Notes under the pieces: generated by a model
Seen by the model: the letters and a program-made list of their open reading frames with translations, nothing else
Databases searched by the model: none
Told to the model about the DNA's origin: nothing
Shown here: positions 18,129 to 30,370 of the stretch, piece after piece
Layout: each line of letters begins with the position of its first letter
Numbering within the stretch: the stretch's first letter is position 1
Assembly (NCBI RefSeq): GCF_003269065.1
Contig: NZ_QLTA01000009.1
Location: 1-64,000 of the forward strand
Direction of reading: 5' to 3'
DNA: 64,000 nucleotides
From: Paracidovorax anthurii
GTDB taxonomy: Bacteria > Pseudomonadota > Gammaproteobacteria > Burkholderiales > Burkholderiaceae_C
Made by a program: the position numbers and the translations under genes

Positions 18129-19400
18129 ATGCACTCCACTCGCCAGCCCCCTGTCGAAACAGCCGCGCCTCCGGACTCGGGCGCCCCCTGGGCCATGCTG
18201 CTCGCGCTGGTCTCGGGCTTCGCGCTCAGCCAGGCGTTCCGCACGGTCACGGCCATCATCGCCACGGGGCTGCAGGCGGAGTTCGGCCTCTCCGCGCAGG
18301 CGCTGGGCGTGTTCGCGGGCACCTTCGCCTTCGCGTTCGGCACCATGCAGCTCTTCATGGGCGTGGGCATCGATCTCTTCGGCGTGCGGCGCACGGTGCT
18401 CGCGGTGTTTCCGCTCGCGGTCGCGGGAGCGCTGCTGTCCGCGCTGGCACCGGGCCATGGCGCCGTGCTGGCCGGGCAGGCGCTGATCGGCGTGGGCTGC
18501 GCGCCGGCCTTCCTGGCGTGCACGGTGTTCATCGCGCGGCACTTTCCGGCGCGGCGCTTCGCGTTCGTCTCGGGCGTGGCGCTGGGCGTGGGCGGGCTGG
18601 GCATGCTGTTCACCGGCACGCCGCTGGCGTGGCTGGTGGAGTGCACCTCCTGGCGTGCGGGCTTCGGCGTGCTGGCGGGGCTGGCGGCCGCGGCCTGGCT
18701 GCTGATCGCCTGGCGCGTGCGCGAGCCCGCAACGCATGCGAAGGACGCGCCGCCGCGCGAATCGCCGGGCGCGGCGATGCGCGGCTTCGGCGCGCTTTTC
18801 CTGCTGCCGCACACGCCGGGCATCCTGCTGCTGGGCCTGGTGACCTATGCGGCCTTCCTCGCGCTGCGCGGCCTGTGGCTGGGGCCGCTGCTGATCGGGC
18901 GGCACGGCTTCTCGCTGGTGGAGAGCGGCAACGTGGCGCTGCTGGTGTCGCTGGTGTCGCTCTTCGGCCCCGCCGCCTTCGGCCGGCTCGACCCCGGCCC
19001 CGCGCGCCGCCGGCGCTGGATCATCGGCGCCACGCTGCTGATCGCGGCGATCTTCCTGGCCATGGGGGCGCTGCACAGCGCCCGCGCGGACGTGGCCGGC
19101 GCGATCGCGGTGGGCGTGCTCTCGGGCGCCCTGGTGCTGCAGTACGCCGACGTGCGCTCGGCCTACCCGCCCGCCATGACCGGGCGCGCGATGTCGGTGT
19201 TCACCATGGCGATGTTCCTCGGCGTGGCGCTGGTGCAGTGGGTGACGGGCCTGGCCGCATCGGTGGCCGCGGCGCGCGGCGCCGACCCGTATGCGGCGGT
19301 GCTGCTCACCATCGCCGGGCTGCTGGCGGCCGGCGCGCTGGCCTACCGGCTGCTGCCGGCGCCGCCGGGCGCGGCCGGCCCGTCCGCCGGCTCCCGATAA
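18129..19400 (+). CDS. MFS transporter
   Basis: A 423-residue major facilitator with about 12 membrane helices; the first domain includes AMLLALVSGFALSQAFRTVTAI and GTFAFAFGTMQLFMGVGIDLFGVRRTV (the loop 2-3 region). Substrate not readable; the position after kynA might suggest a tryptophan-pathway compound, but the gap is 141 bases to the chosen start. The ATG at 18129 (MHSTRQPP) is preferred to one at 18075. The last 58 bases overlap the end of the convergent FAD monooxygenase gene. Confidence 0.8.
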   Translation: MHSTRQPPVETAAPPDSGAPWAMLLALVSGFALSQAFRTVTAIIATGLQAEFGLSAQALGVFAGTFAFAFGTMQLFMGVGIDLFGVRRTVLAVFPLAVAGALLSALAPGHGAVLAGQALIGVGCAPAFLACTVFIARHFPARRFAFVSGVALGVGGLGMLFTGTPLAWLVECTSWRAGFGVLAGLAAAAWLLIAWRVREPATHAKDAPPRESPGAAMRGFGALFLLPHTPGILLLGLVTYAAFLALRGLWLGPLLIGRHGFSLVESGNVALLVSLVSLFGPAAFGRLDPGPARRRRWIIGATLLIAAIFLAMGALHSARADVAGAIAVGVLSGALVLQYADVRSAYPPAMTGRAMSVFTMAMFLGVALVQWVTGLAASVAAARGADPYAAVLLTIAGLLAAGALAYRLLPAPPGAAGPSAGSR

Positions 19401-20596
19401 AGCCAGGGCTGGTCCAGCAGCCGCTCGCCCAGCAGGCGCAGCGCGGCGTCGCGGGCCCAGCGCACCGGGCCCGCCGCGTGGAAGATGCGGCCGTTGCGCT
19501 CGGCGCGGGCCTGCACGCGCGCATTGCGCCGCCAGCGCTGCCCGGCATAGTGCCGCAGGCGCCCGGGCACGTCCGCGCCCGCGCCCGCGCCCGCGCCGGC
19601 CAGCACCTGCTGCAGCACGGCGGCATCCTCGATCGCCATGCCCGCGCCCTGGGCCAGGTACGGCCGCATGGGGTGGGCCGCGTCGCCCAGCAGGGCCACG
19701 CGGCCCCGGGCCATCTCCTGCGGCCCCCCCACGGGCGGGCGGTCGCACAGCGGCCAGAGGCGCCAGCCCGCGCCCGCGTGCGGCACGGCGCGCACCACGT
19801 CCTGCAGCGCCGCGCAGGCGCCGCGCAGCGCCGATTCGAGGTCGCCCGCGTTGCCCGCGTGGTCCCAGCCGTCCAGGTCGTCCGGCGCGCGGCCGTGGCG
19901 AATGGCCACGACGTTCATCAGCTCGCCGCGCCGCACCGGGTACTGCACCACGTGCAGGCCCGGCCCCAGCCAGGCGGTGACCTGCGCCGTGCGCAGGCCC
20001 TGCGGCAGCGCGGCCTGCGGCACCACGGCGCGGTAGGCCAGGTGGCCCGACACCCGCGCGGGCGCATCGCCCAGCAGGCGCGCGCGGGTGGCGCTGCGCA
20101 GCCCGTCGGCGCCGATGAAGGCATCGCCGCGCGGTGCGTCGCCCGCCGCCGTGCGCAGCACGATGCCGTGCGCCTCCTCGGCATGGCCGGCGATGGTCTC
20201 GCCCGGATGCAGCCGCACGCCGGCCTGGGCGCGCGCGGCCTCCAGCAGCAGGCCGTGCAGGTCGGCGCGATGGATGGTGGCGTAGGGCGCGCCGTAGCGG
20301 GCCCGCAGGGCCTCGCCCAGCGGCAGCGTGGCCAGCACGCCGCCGTGCAGGGCGCTGCGCACCTGCAGCCGGTCAGGGTAGGCGGCCACGGACTGCAGCG
20401 CGCCGCCCAGGCCCCAGGCCTGCAGGCGCCGCACGGCATTGGGGCCCAGTTGCACGCCCGCGCCCACCTCGGTGAAGGCGGGGGCGCGCTCGAAAAGCTC
20501 CACGGCCCAGCCCCCGCGCCCGGCGCCCAGCGCCGCGGCCAGGCCGCCGATGCCCCCTCCGGCGATCAGGAGCACCGGCTGTCGTGTGTGGTTCAT
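19343..20596 (-). CDS. FAD-dependent aromatic monooxygenase (salicylate hydroxylase type)
   Basis: A 417-residue class-A flavoprotein monooxygenase. FAD fold LLIAGGGIGGLAAALGAGRGGWAVELFERA at residues 9-38, the internal DG motif (GDAFIGADGLRSATRA), and GRVALLGDAAHPMRPYLAQGAGMAIEDAAVL, which binds FAD phosphate and NAD(P)H. It resembles salicylate 1-monooxygenase / 6-hydroxynicotinate 3-monooxygenase relatives; substrate undecided. A GA-repeat (AGAGAGAGAD) occurs near residue 330. Its 3' end overlaps the convergent MFS gene. Confidence 0.85.
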   Translation of the reverse strand: MNHTRQPVLLIAGGGIGGLAAALGAGRGGWAVELFERAPAFTEVGAGVQLGPNAVRRLQAWGLGGALQSVAAYPDRLQVRSALHGGVLATLPLGEALRARYGAPYATIHRADLHGLLLEAARAQAGVRLHPGETIAGHAEEAHGIVLRTAAGDAPRGDAFIGADGLRSATRARLLGDAPARVSGHLAYRAVVPQAALPQGLRTAQVTAWLGPGLHVVQYPVRRGELMNVVAIRHGRAPDDLDGWDHAGNAGDLESALRGACAALQDVVRAVPHAGAGWRLWPLCDRPPVGGPQEMARGRVALLGDAAHPMRPYLAQGAGMAIEDAAVLQQVLAGAGAGAGADVPGRLRHYAGQRWRRNARVQARAERNGRIFHAAGPVRWARDAALRLLGERLLDQPWLYREPADGPAAPGGAGSSR

Positions 20597-20681
20597 GCGC
20601 GCGATTGTGCGCGGGGCGTGCGCCGCGCGGCACGAGGCAGGTCAATGGAATGACTGCCGCGCCCCTGCGGCGGCGCAGCCG

Positions 20682-23306
20682 TCACAGCGCGGGGCGCAGC
20701 GCGCGCTCCAGCACCGAGGCCGGCGCGGGTCGCCCGAAGAGGTGCCCCTGGAAGGCATGGCAGCCGTGGCGCTGCAGGAACTGCAGCTGGCCCGTGGTCT
20801 CCACCCCTTCGGCCACCACGCTCAGGTCCAGGCTCTGCGCCAGCGCGAGGATGGTACGCACGATGGCCGCGTCGTTGGGGTCGGAGAGCACGTCGCGCAC
20901 GAAGCCCTGGTCGATCTTGAGCTGATCGAGCGGCAGGCGCTTGAGGTAGCTGAGCGAGGAATAGCCCGTGCCGAAGTCGTCGATGGAAAAGCCCACGCCG
21001 TGCGCGCGCAGCTGATCCATGCGCGCGATGACCTCCTCCACATCGACCATGAGCAGGCTCTCGGTCAGCTCGATCTTGAGCAGCCTCGGCTGCGCGCCGC
21101 TGCGGCGCAGCGCCCGCAGCACCTGGTCCACGAAGTCGGGCTGGCGGAACTGGCGCACGCTCACGTTGACCGACAGCACGAGCTGCGCCGTGGCCGCGCC
21201 GCGCGCCCAGGCGACGAGCTGCTCGCAGCCGCGCTCCAGCACCCACTGCCCCAGCGGCACGATCAGGCCGCCCTGCTCGGCCACCGGGATGAACTCCCCG
21301 GGCAGCACCATGCCCCGGCGCGGATGCCGCCAGCGCACCAGCGCCTCGGCCCCGAGCATGTGCCCCCCGACGTCCACGATGGGCTGGTAGTGCAGCACCA
21401 GCTCATCGGCCCGCAGGGCCTGCCGCAGCTCGGTTTCGAGCGCGGCGCGGGCGCTCACCGCGGCCTGCATGGACGGGTCGAAGAAGCGCACGGTGTTGCG
21501 CCCCGCCGCCTTGGCCTGGTACATGGCCAGGTCGGCATGCTTGAGCAGGTCGTCCACGCCCGGCGCGGCCCCCTGCCCCGCGCCGAACATCACCAGCCCG
21601 ATGCTCGGCGTGCTGTGGTGGTGCCCCATGCCGCCGACCTCGTAGGGCGGGCCCAGGGCGGCCACGATGTGCTGGGCCAGCCGGGCGGCCTCTGAGCGCG
21701 CGGCGCCCGCGTCGCCGGGCAGGCCCTCGGCCAGCACCACGAATTCGTCGCCGCCGAAGCGCGACACCGTGTCCTGCGGCCGCACGCAGGCCAGCAGCCG
21801 CTGCGCGGCCTGCTCCAGCAGGCGGTCGCCCATGTCGTGGCCCAGCGTGTCGTTCAGGTCCTTGAAGTTGTCCAGGTCGATGAAGAGCAGCGCCCCGTGC
21901 CGCGTGCCATCCGCCGTGGAGCCGATGGCCCGGCCCAGGCGGTCGGTGAGCAGGCGGCGGTTGGGCAGGCCGGTGAGGGCATCGAAGAAGGCCAGGCGCT
22001 CGATCTCCGCCTCGACGCGCTTGCGCTCGGAGATGTCGCGCCCCACGCCCCGGTATCCGAGGAACGCGCCCCCCGCGCCGAACACCGGCACGCCGCTCAG
22101 CGACACCCAGTAATTGCGCCCATCGGCGCCCGGGCGCTGCAGCTCCAGGTCGCGGAAGGGCTCGCGCGCATCGAGCAGGCGGCGGTGCGCCGCCCAGTCG
22201 GCGTCGGTGAAATTGAGGGCGCCCAGCTCCCAGCGCGTGCGCCCGAAGATGTCCGCGGGGGGCATCCGCAGGTTGCCCGAGCCGCCGGCGAAATGGACGA
22301 AGCGGTAGTTGGCGTCCTGCTCCCAGTACCAGTCGGAAGAGAGATCGCTCAGGCTGCGAAAGCGCGCCTCGCTCAGGCGCAGCTCCGCCTGCAGGCGCGT
22401 GTGGGAGGTCACGTCCGCGAAACTGCGCAGCAGCCTGCCGCCCGGCAGCGCGGTGGTGGTGACCTCCAGCGTGCGGCCGCTGTGGGTCTTGCGCCAGTAC
22501 ACCCCGGGCGCGGCCAGGCTCGCGCCGCTCTCCACGTAGGCGCGGCCGCGCTCGTCCACGCGGTCGTAGCCGGGGCCGAAATCGCCGCGCCGGGCCTGCA
22601 CCTGCTTGATCTCCGCGAGCGTGGGCGCGCGGTCCAGCAGCGCGCGCGGCAGCTCCAGCATCTCCAGCAGCCGTTCGTTGTAGAGCTGCAGGCGGCCATC
22701 CGCCCCGAAGATCAGCAGCCCCAGCCCCATGTGGTCCAGCGCGGTCTGCAGCAGCGCCGCGGGCGCGGCCCCCACGACGGGCGGCATGGGGGGCGCGGCA
22801 CCGTCCCGTGCCTCGGCCTCGCCGTCCGCCTCCATGCCCCGGGCCCGGCGCACCATGGCCGCCGTGCCCGCAGGCACGGCGGCCAGCAGCGTGACCAATC
22901 GCAAGGCCAGCTCGCGCACGTGGCCATCGCCCTGGGCGCCGCGCTGCACGTAGTCGCCCGGCCCGGCGCGCAGCGCCCGGGCGGCCAGGGCCTCCTGGGC
23001 GATCTCCGGCCCCAGGCACAGCAGCAGGGGCATGCGCCGGCCGGGCTGGACGGCCCAGGGCGGGAGCGCGGTGGCGTGCAGCGAGGGCGCGAGCACCACG
23101 GCGTCGAAGCCGGCGCCCGACCCGGGCAGGCCGTCGCTGGACAGCGCGCCCGTTTCCCCGGGGGCCATCCCGAAGGTCTGCCATGGCAGCTGCACCACCT
23201 CCCAGGCATGGCCCCAGTCGCGGCCCTGCGCCGCCAGGGAGGCGGCCGCGGCGGCCCGGTCCGGCAGCTCGGGCGCGGCGTCGATCCAGGCGATGCGGGT
23301 ATTCAT
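20682..23306 (-). CDS. PAS-GGDEF-EAL protein with degenerate receiver-like N-terminus
   Basis: An 874-residue cyclic-di-GMP protein. Residues 1-160 look like a response-regulator fold without its phosphoacceptor region (RIAWIDAAPEL, FDAVVLAPSL, PGDYVQRG). Next come a PAS domain with internal-sensor style (LDHMGLGLLIFGADGRLQLYN) and a second PAS (DLSSDWYWEQDANYRFVHF). The GGDEF domain has RFGGDEFVV and an RxxD inhibition site (RPQD) five residues ahead. The EAL domain has GAEALVRW, ELTES, DDFGTGYSS and the KID-VxD motif. Both catalytic domains look intact. It overlaps the upstream paralogue by four bases (ATGA). Confidence 0.9.
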   Translation of the reverse strand: MNTRIAWIDAAPELPDRAAAAASLAAQGRDWGHAWEVVQLPWQTFGMAPGETGALSSDGLPGSGAGFDAVVLAPSLHATALPPWAVQPGRRMPLLLCLGPEIAQEALAARALRAGPGDYVQRGAQGDGHVRELALRLVTLLAAVPAGTAAMVRRARGMEADGEAEARDGAAPPMPPVVGAAPAALLQTALDHMGLGLLIFGADGRLQLYNERLLEMLELPRALLDRAPTLAEIKQVQARRGDFGPGYDRVDERGRAYVESGASLAAPGVYWRKTHSGRTLEVTTTALPGGRLLRSFADVTSHTRLQAELRLSEARFRSLSDLSSDWYWEQDANYRFVHFAGGSGNLRMPPADIFGRTRWELGALNFTDADWAAHRRLLDAREPFRDLELQRPGADGRNYWVSLSGVPVFGAGGAFLGYRGVGRDISERKRVEAEIERLAFFDALTGLPNRRLLTDRLGRAIGSTADGTRHGALLFIDLDNFKDLNDTLGHDMGDRLLEQAAQRLLACVRPQDTVSRFGGDEFVVLAEGLPGDAGAARSEAARLAQHIVAALGPPYEVGGMGHHHSTPSIGLVMFGAGQGAAPGVDDLLKHADLAMYQAKAAGRNTVRFFDPSMQAAVSARAALETELRQALRADELVLHYQPIVDVGGHMLGAEALVRWRHPRRGMVLPGEFIPVAEQGGLIVPLGQWVLERGCEQLVAWARGAATAQLVLSVNVSVRQFRQPDFVDQVLRALRRSGAQPRLLKIELTESLLMVDVEEVIARMDQLRAHGVGFSIDDFGTGYSSLSYLKRLPLDQLKIDQGFVRDVLSDPNDAAIVRTILALAQSLDLSVVAEGVETTGQLQFLQRHGCHAFQGHLFGRPAPASVLERALRPAL

Positions 23307-26300
23307 GGCCCGGGGGGAGCCACGGCCCCTGGTGCCAGGGGCGCCGCGGACTGCGGGCCGGGCAGCTGGTGCTCGCGCTCGAATGCGGCCATCGGGACCG
23401 GGCGGCCGAACAGGTAGCCCTGGAAGCCCTCGCAGCCGTGCAGCTTCAGGAAGCTGAGCTGGCCCGCCGTCTCCACCCCTTCGGCGACCACCTTCAGATC
23501 CAGGCTCTTGGCGAGCGCGAGGATGGTGCGCACGATGGCCGCGTCGTTGGGGTCGGTGAGCACGTCGCGCACGAAGCCCTTGTCGATCTTGACCTGGTCC
23601 AGCGGCAGGCGCTTGAGGTAGCTGAGCGAGGAATAGCCGGTGCCGAAATCGTCGAGCGCGAAGCCCACGCCCGCCTGCTGGAGGTGGGCCATGCGGGCGA
23701 TGGTGTCCTCGACGTCGCCCAGCAGCAGGCTCTCGGTGAGCTCGATCTTGAGCCGCCGCGGGTTGGCGCCCGTGCGCTCCAGCGTCTCCAGCACGTCGGC
23801 CACGAAGTCGGGCTGGCGGAACTGCCGCGCGCTCACGTTCACGGCGATGGTGAGGTGGGCGGTGGCGGGATGCGCCGCCCAGCGCACGAGCTGCTCGCAG
23901 GCGATGTCCAGCACCTGGCGCCCCAGCGGCACGATGAGCCCGGTCTGCTCCGCGATGGGAATGAAATCGGCCGGGCTGATGAGGCCCTTCTCGGGGTGGT
24001 GCCAGCGCACCAGCGCCTCGGCGCCGCACAGGTGCGTGCCGCCGTCCACGATGGGCTGGTAGTGCACGGCGAGCTCCTGGCGCGCGATGCCCTGGCGCAG
24101 ATCGGATTCGAGCTGCGAGCGGGCGGTCACCTCGGCCTGCATCTCCGGGTCGAAGAAGCGCTGCGTGTTGCGGCCGGCGGCCTTGGCCTGGTACATGGCG
24201 AGATCGGCGCGCTTGAGCAGCTCGTCCACGCTGCGGCGCTGGTCGCCGAAGAGCGTGATGCCGATGCTCGGCGTGCTGTAGTGCTGCTGCGAGCCCATCG
24301 CGAACGGCTGGTTGAGCTGCGCGAGCAGCTTCTCGGCCACCTGCTCGGCCTGCAGCGCGGCCTGCGCGAGATCGCCGTCCAGGCTCTCCAGCATCACCAC
24401 GAACTCGTCGCCGCCGAACCGCGCCACGGTGTCGGAGGGCCGCACGCAGTCCTGCAGGCGCTGCGCCACCAGCACGAGCAGGCGGTCGCCCATGTCGTGG
24501 CCCAGGGTGTCGTTCAGGTCCTTGAAGTTGTCCAGGTCGATGAAGAGCAGCGCGCCCAGCTGGCGGTTGCGCAGGCAGGCCGCGCTCGCACGCTGCAGGC
24601 GGTCCAGCAGCAGGCGGCGGTTGGGCAGGCCCGTGAGCGCGTCGAAGAAGGCCAGCAGCTCGATCTGCTGCTCGGCCTTCTTGCGGTCGGTGATGTCGCG
24701 GCACACGCTCAGCAGGCCGGTGACGTGGCCGTGCAGGTCGCGGATCGGGGTCTTGATGGTCTCGAAATAGCCGGAATAGCCGTCTTCCGCGAAGGTGAGC
24801 GTTTCCTCGTACACCAGCGGCTGCCAGGCGGCCATGGCGCGCTGGTCGAGCTGGCGCACGCGCGCCGCCTCGATGGGCGGCAGCAGCTCGTCGTCGCCGA
24901 GGCCGAGGATGTCGCGCTCGCGGCGGCCCAGGAAGCGCTCGAACACCGGGTTGCACGACAGGTACCGGCCCTGCGCGTCCTTGAGGAACACCACGTCCGG
25001 GATGGCGTTCACGAGGCTCGCGAGCCGCGAGCGCTGCTGCGCCAACTCCAGGGCCATGCGCTTTTGCTCGGTCAGCTCGAACGCGAACACCACCACCGCG
25101 GCCACGCGGCCATCGGGCCCCGTCTCGGGCACCACGGTGGTGTGGAAGAACAGCGGGCCGGACTGGCCGCCCGGGGTGCTGTATTCGAACACCACCGTCT
25201 GCCCGCGCAGCGCGCGCAGCACGTGCGGGCGCAGCGAATGGAACAGCTCGGCGGGCAGCACGTCGGAGAGCAGTTGCCCTTCGAGTTCGCGCTCGGAGCG
25301 ACCCAGCCACTGCGCCTGCGACGGATTGACGTAGAGGATGCGCAGGTCGGGATCGAGCCGCGAGACACCACCCGGCATGCGGCCCAGCAGGCTCGCGAGC
25401 TGGATCTCGTGCGCGTGGCTCAACTCCTGCGCCTCGCGCTGCTCGGTCACGTCGGTCAGCACGCCGTCCCAGATCACCCGGCCGCTGCCGTCGTCCAGCA
25501 GGCGCGGCGACGAGCTCAGCCGCATCCACCGCCGCTGGCCGTCCGCGCGCCGCATGCGCACCACCGACTGGCTCACGCCCATGGTGCGGTAGGAGTTCTC
25601 GTCGGCCTCGGCGCTGGCGGCGCGGTCCTCGGGATCGATCCGGTCGAACAGGCGCGAGGCATCCTCCATCACCTCGGCCGCGGGCAGGCCCACGAGCCGC
25701 TCCAGCGCCTCGCCCATGTGCACGAAGCGGCGGCGGCCATCGGGCTCGCGCACGACCTGGTAGGGCACGCTGTCGGGCAGGTTGCGCCCGAGCAGCTGCA
25801 GGCGCAGCTCGCTCTCGCGCAGCCGCGCCTCCGCCTCGCGCACGCGGGCGAAGGGCATGCGGATGCCGGCGATGAACACCGCCTGGAACAGCAGCGCATA
25901 CCCCAGCACGCGCAGCGCGTGCGAGAGGGTGTCGATCCACAGGGAATAGCCGCTCGCGAGCACCAGCAGCAGCACGAACTGCCCCGCCGCCAGGGACACC
26001 GCCGCCGAGGCCATGAGGTGCCTGCGCCCCTGGCGCAGCAGCGGCTCGCCCGCCCTGCGGTGCGGGCCGTAGAGCAGGGCCGCTGCCAGCACCAGCAACG
26101 CGCCGGAGAACAACCCGCCCGCCTGGGACGGCAGGCCGCCGAACCACCGCGCGAGGCGTTCGGGCAGGCCGGCCGTGGCCGACCACACGATCGCCAGCGC
26201 CAGCCCGGACGCCGCCACCGCCCACGCGCGGCCGGGCCCGGGGCCGGAGACGCGCAGCGCGAACAGCAGCAGCGTGACCGCCTCGACCACCGTCCCCCAC

Positions 26301-26677
26301 AGCGCGAAATAGGCCGATGCATTGATGCTCCCGCCCACCGGCACGCCCATCACCTCGTGCTGCAGCACGCCATGCAGGAAATTGCACACCGCCGCCGTGG
26401 CCAGGCCCAGCACCAGCACGTTCGCCCGCCCCTGGGAGCTCTCGTCCAGCATGTGCAGCGACACCGACACGGCCAGCAGGCCCACCAGCACCACCACCAT
26501 GTCGAGGAACGGCTCCACGCCGTGCAGCCCCTCCAGCCCCGCCCCCAGCATCTGCACGATCGGCACCAGCAACAGGGCCATGCCCGCGGCCACCAGCACG
26601 ATGGTGACAGCCGGGGTATCTGACCGCAGGGCGCGGGAGAGAAGACCGGCGGGCGGCGGGCGGCGGGACGGACGCAT
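23303..26677 (-). CDS. Membrane sensor PAS-GGDEF-EAL protein (MASE-like N-terminus)
   Basis: A 1124-residue cyclic-di-GMP enzyme. Residues about 20-260 hold roughly seven membrane helices in a MASE3/MASE4-like layout (FLDMVVVLVGLLAVSVSLHML, AVCNFLHGVLQHEVMG). Three PAS units follow (RRFVHMGEALERLVGLP, ILYVNPSQAQWLGRSE, VVFLKDAQGRYLSCN). GGDEF is intact (RFGGDEFVV with RPSD inhibition site); EAL is intact (AEALVRWHHP, ELTES, DDFGTGYSSLSYLKRLPLD). The ATG at 26677 is chosen to start just before the first helix. It is the first gene of the pair; the downstream gene shares its catalytic half closely. Confidence 0.9.
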   Translation of the reverse strand: MRPSRRPPPAGLLSRALRSDTPAVTIVLVAAGMALLLVPIVQMLGAGLEGLHGVEPFLDMVVVLVGLLAVSVSLHMLDESSQGRANVLVLGLATAAVCNFLHGVLQHEVMGVPVGGSINASAYFALWGTVVEAVTLLLFALRVSGPGPGRAWAVAASGLALAIVWSATAGLPERLARWFGGLPSQAGGLFSGALLVLAAALLYGPHRRAGEPLLRQGRRHLMASAAVSLAAGQFVLLLVLASGYSLWIDTLSHALRVLGYALLFQAVFIAGIRMPFARVREAEARLRESELRLQLLGRNLPDSVPYQVVREPDGRRRFVHMGEALERLVGLPAAEVMEDASRLFDRIDPEDRAASAEADENSYRTMGVSQSVVRMRRADGQRRWMRLSSSPRLLDDGSGRVIWDGVLTDVTEQREAQELSHAHEIQLASLLGRMPGGVSRLDPDLRILYVNPSQAQWLGRSERELEGQLLSDVLPAELFHSLRPHVLRALRGQTVVFEYSTPGGQSGPLFFHTTVVPETGPDGRVAAVVVFAFELTEQKRMALELAQQRSRLASLVNAIPDVVFLKDAQGRYLSCNPVFERFLGRRERDILGLGDDELLPPIEAARVRQLDQRAMAAWQPLVYEETLTFAEDGYSGYFETIKTPIRDLHGHVTGLLSVCRDITDRKKAEQQIELLAFFDALTGLPNRRLLLDRLQRASAACLRNRQLGALLFIDLDNFKDLNDTLGHDMGDRLLVLVAQRLQDCVRPSDTVARFGGDEFVVMLESLDGDLAQAALQAEQVAEKLLAQLNQPFAMGSQQHYSTPSIGITLFGDQRRSVDELLKRADLAMYQAKAAGRNTQRFFDPEMQAEVTARSQLESDLRQGIARQELAVHYQPIVDGGTHLCGAEALVRWHHPEKGLISPADFIPIAEQTGLIVPLGRQVLDIACEQLVRWAAHPATAHLTIAVNVSARQFRQPDFVADVLETLERTGANPRRLKIELTESLLLGDVEDTIARMAHLQQAGVGFALDDFGTGYSSLSYLKRLPLDQVKIDKGFVRDVLTDPNDAAIVRTILALAKSLDLKVVAEGVETAGQLSFLKLHGCEGFQGYLFGRPVPMAAFEREHQLPGPQSAAPLAPGAVAPPGP

Positions 26678-26845
26678 GGCGTGATCGGTGAGGGCGGGCC
26701 GGCTGGGGAGGATGCACCGGGGCCCGCTCACGGGCTTTCAGCGCGGCGACGCCTGGAAAGCCCTGTGCACCGGCCCGGTGACAACATATCGTCACAAGTG
26801 TATCGATCCCCACGGCCCGGTGGGGGCCCGCCCGTCCCCGCAGGG

Positions 26846-29770
<2,925 letters not shown>

Positions 29771-30370
29771 GGGGCACTACTCCTTTTACTGGGGCGACGG
29801 CAGCATTTTGGCAGTCCGCCATTTCGATGCAAATGTGGGGAGATCGCCCGAAGACCCATGTGCCGGCCGTTCGGGAGAACCCCAATGCCGCCGCGCCGGG
29901 CGCGGTATGGATCGGGTATCCGGGGTATGTCGGACAACGCCGCTTTTTGCCCATCCGCGAACGCCCGCATTCTCGGCAGTTACCACATTTCCGCCGTTTA
30001 TGCTTCGCGCCGCCAATACCCCATCTGCCCGCATCGCCAAACGCCAGAACCGCAGATGGTTATGCCCTCCCCCGGCCGCGTCCCGCCGTTTCGACCCGAA
30101 TGCCGCCCACGCGTCCGGGCGATTACGCGCGTATTTCGGCAATGCCCCTGAAAGGGTATTGCCCCGGCATTCGCGCCGCCCGGTCCCGCATGGTTCGCAG
30201 CACCGATTACCCTCGCCGGCCCCGAGTGCAGCCCGGCCAGCCGTGGCGGCTGCGCCAGAAACACAAAACCCGCCAAAAGGCGGGTTGTGCAGGCGTTCGA
30301 CACTATCCACGGCGGCTGGGCAATGCACCGCCCAGCGGTGCCGCACATGCAGCCGGTGATGCTGCGAATA
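29771..30370. other. 600-bp gene-free region between acnA and the H-NS gene
   Basis: No convincing coding frame on either strand; the open frames here are short, mutually overlapping and lack family features. It holds the acnA promoter and ribosome-binding region (about 29771-29850), a hairpin at 30138-30163 (GGCAATGCCC / GGGTATTGCC, fully paired if G-U is allowed) and the H-NS terminator near 30267. The middle part is richer in GGTAT and ATTCC words than coding DNA. A small RNA or regulatory leader is possible, unproven. Confidence 0.5.
30267..30292 (-). terminator. Terminator of the H-NS-like gene
   Basis: AACCCGCC (30267-30274) and GGCGGGTT (30279-30286) form a perfect 8-bp stem with a 4-base loop. 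Read on the minus strand it is followed by TTTTGTGT, giving a usable U tract. It is about 80 bases after the gene's stop. Confidence 0.8.

Noticed and set aside
15756-19748. A 1330-codon minus-strand frame antisense to kynU, kynA and the MFS gene
   Set aside because: High-GC codon bias opens antisense frames; the translation is His/Arg/Gln-rich without any family signature.
20682-26813. A single open frame of 2043 codons on the minus strand across both GGDEF-EAL genes
   Set aside because: Only the part below 23306 encodes domains. Above it, the frame is the shadow of the real upstream gene in another frame, with no homology and Arg/Ala-rich noise.
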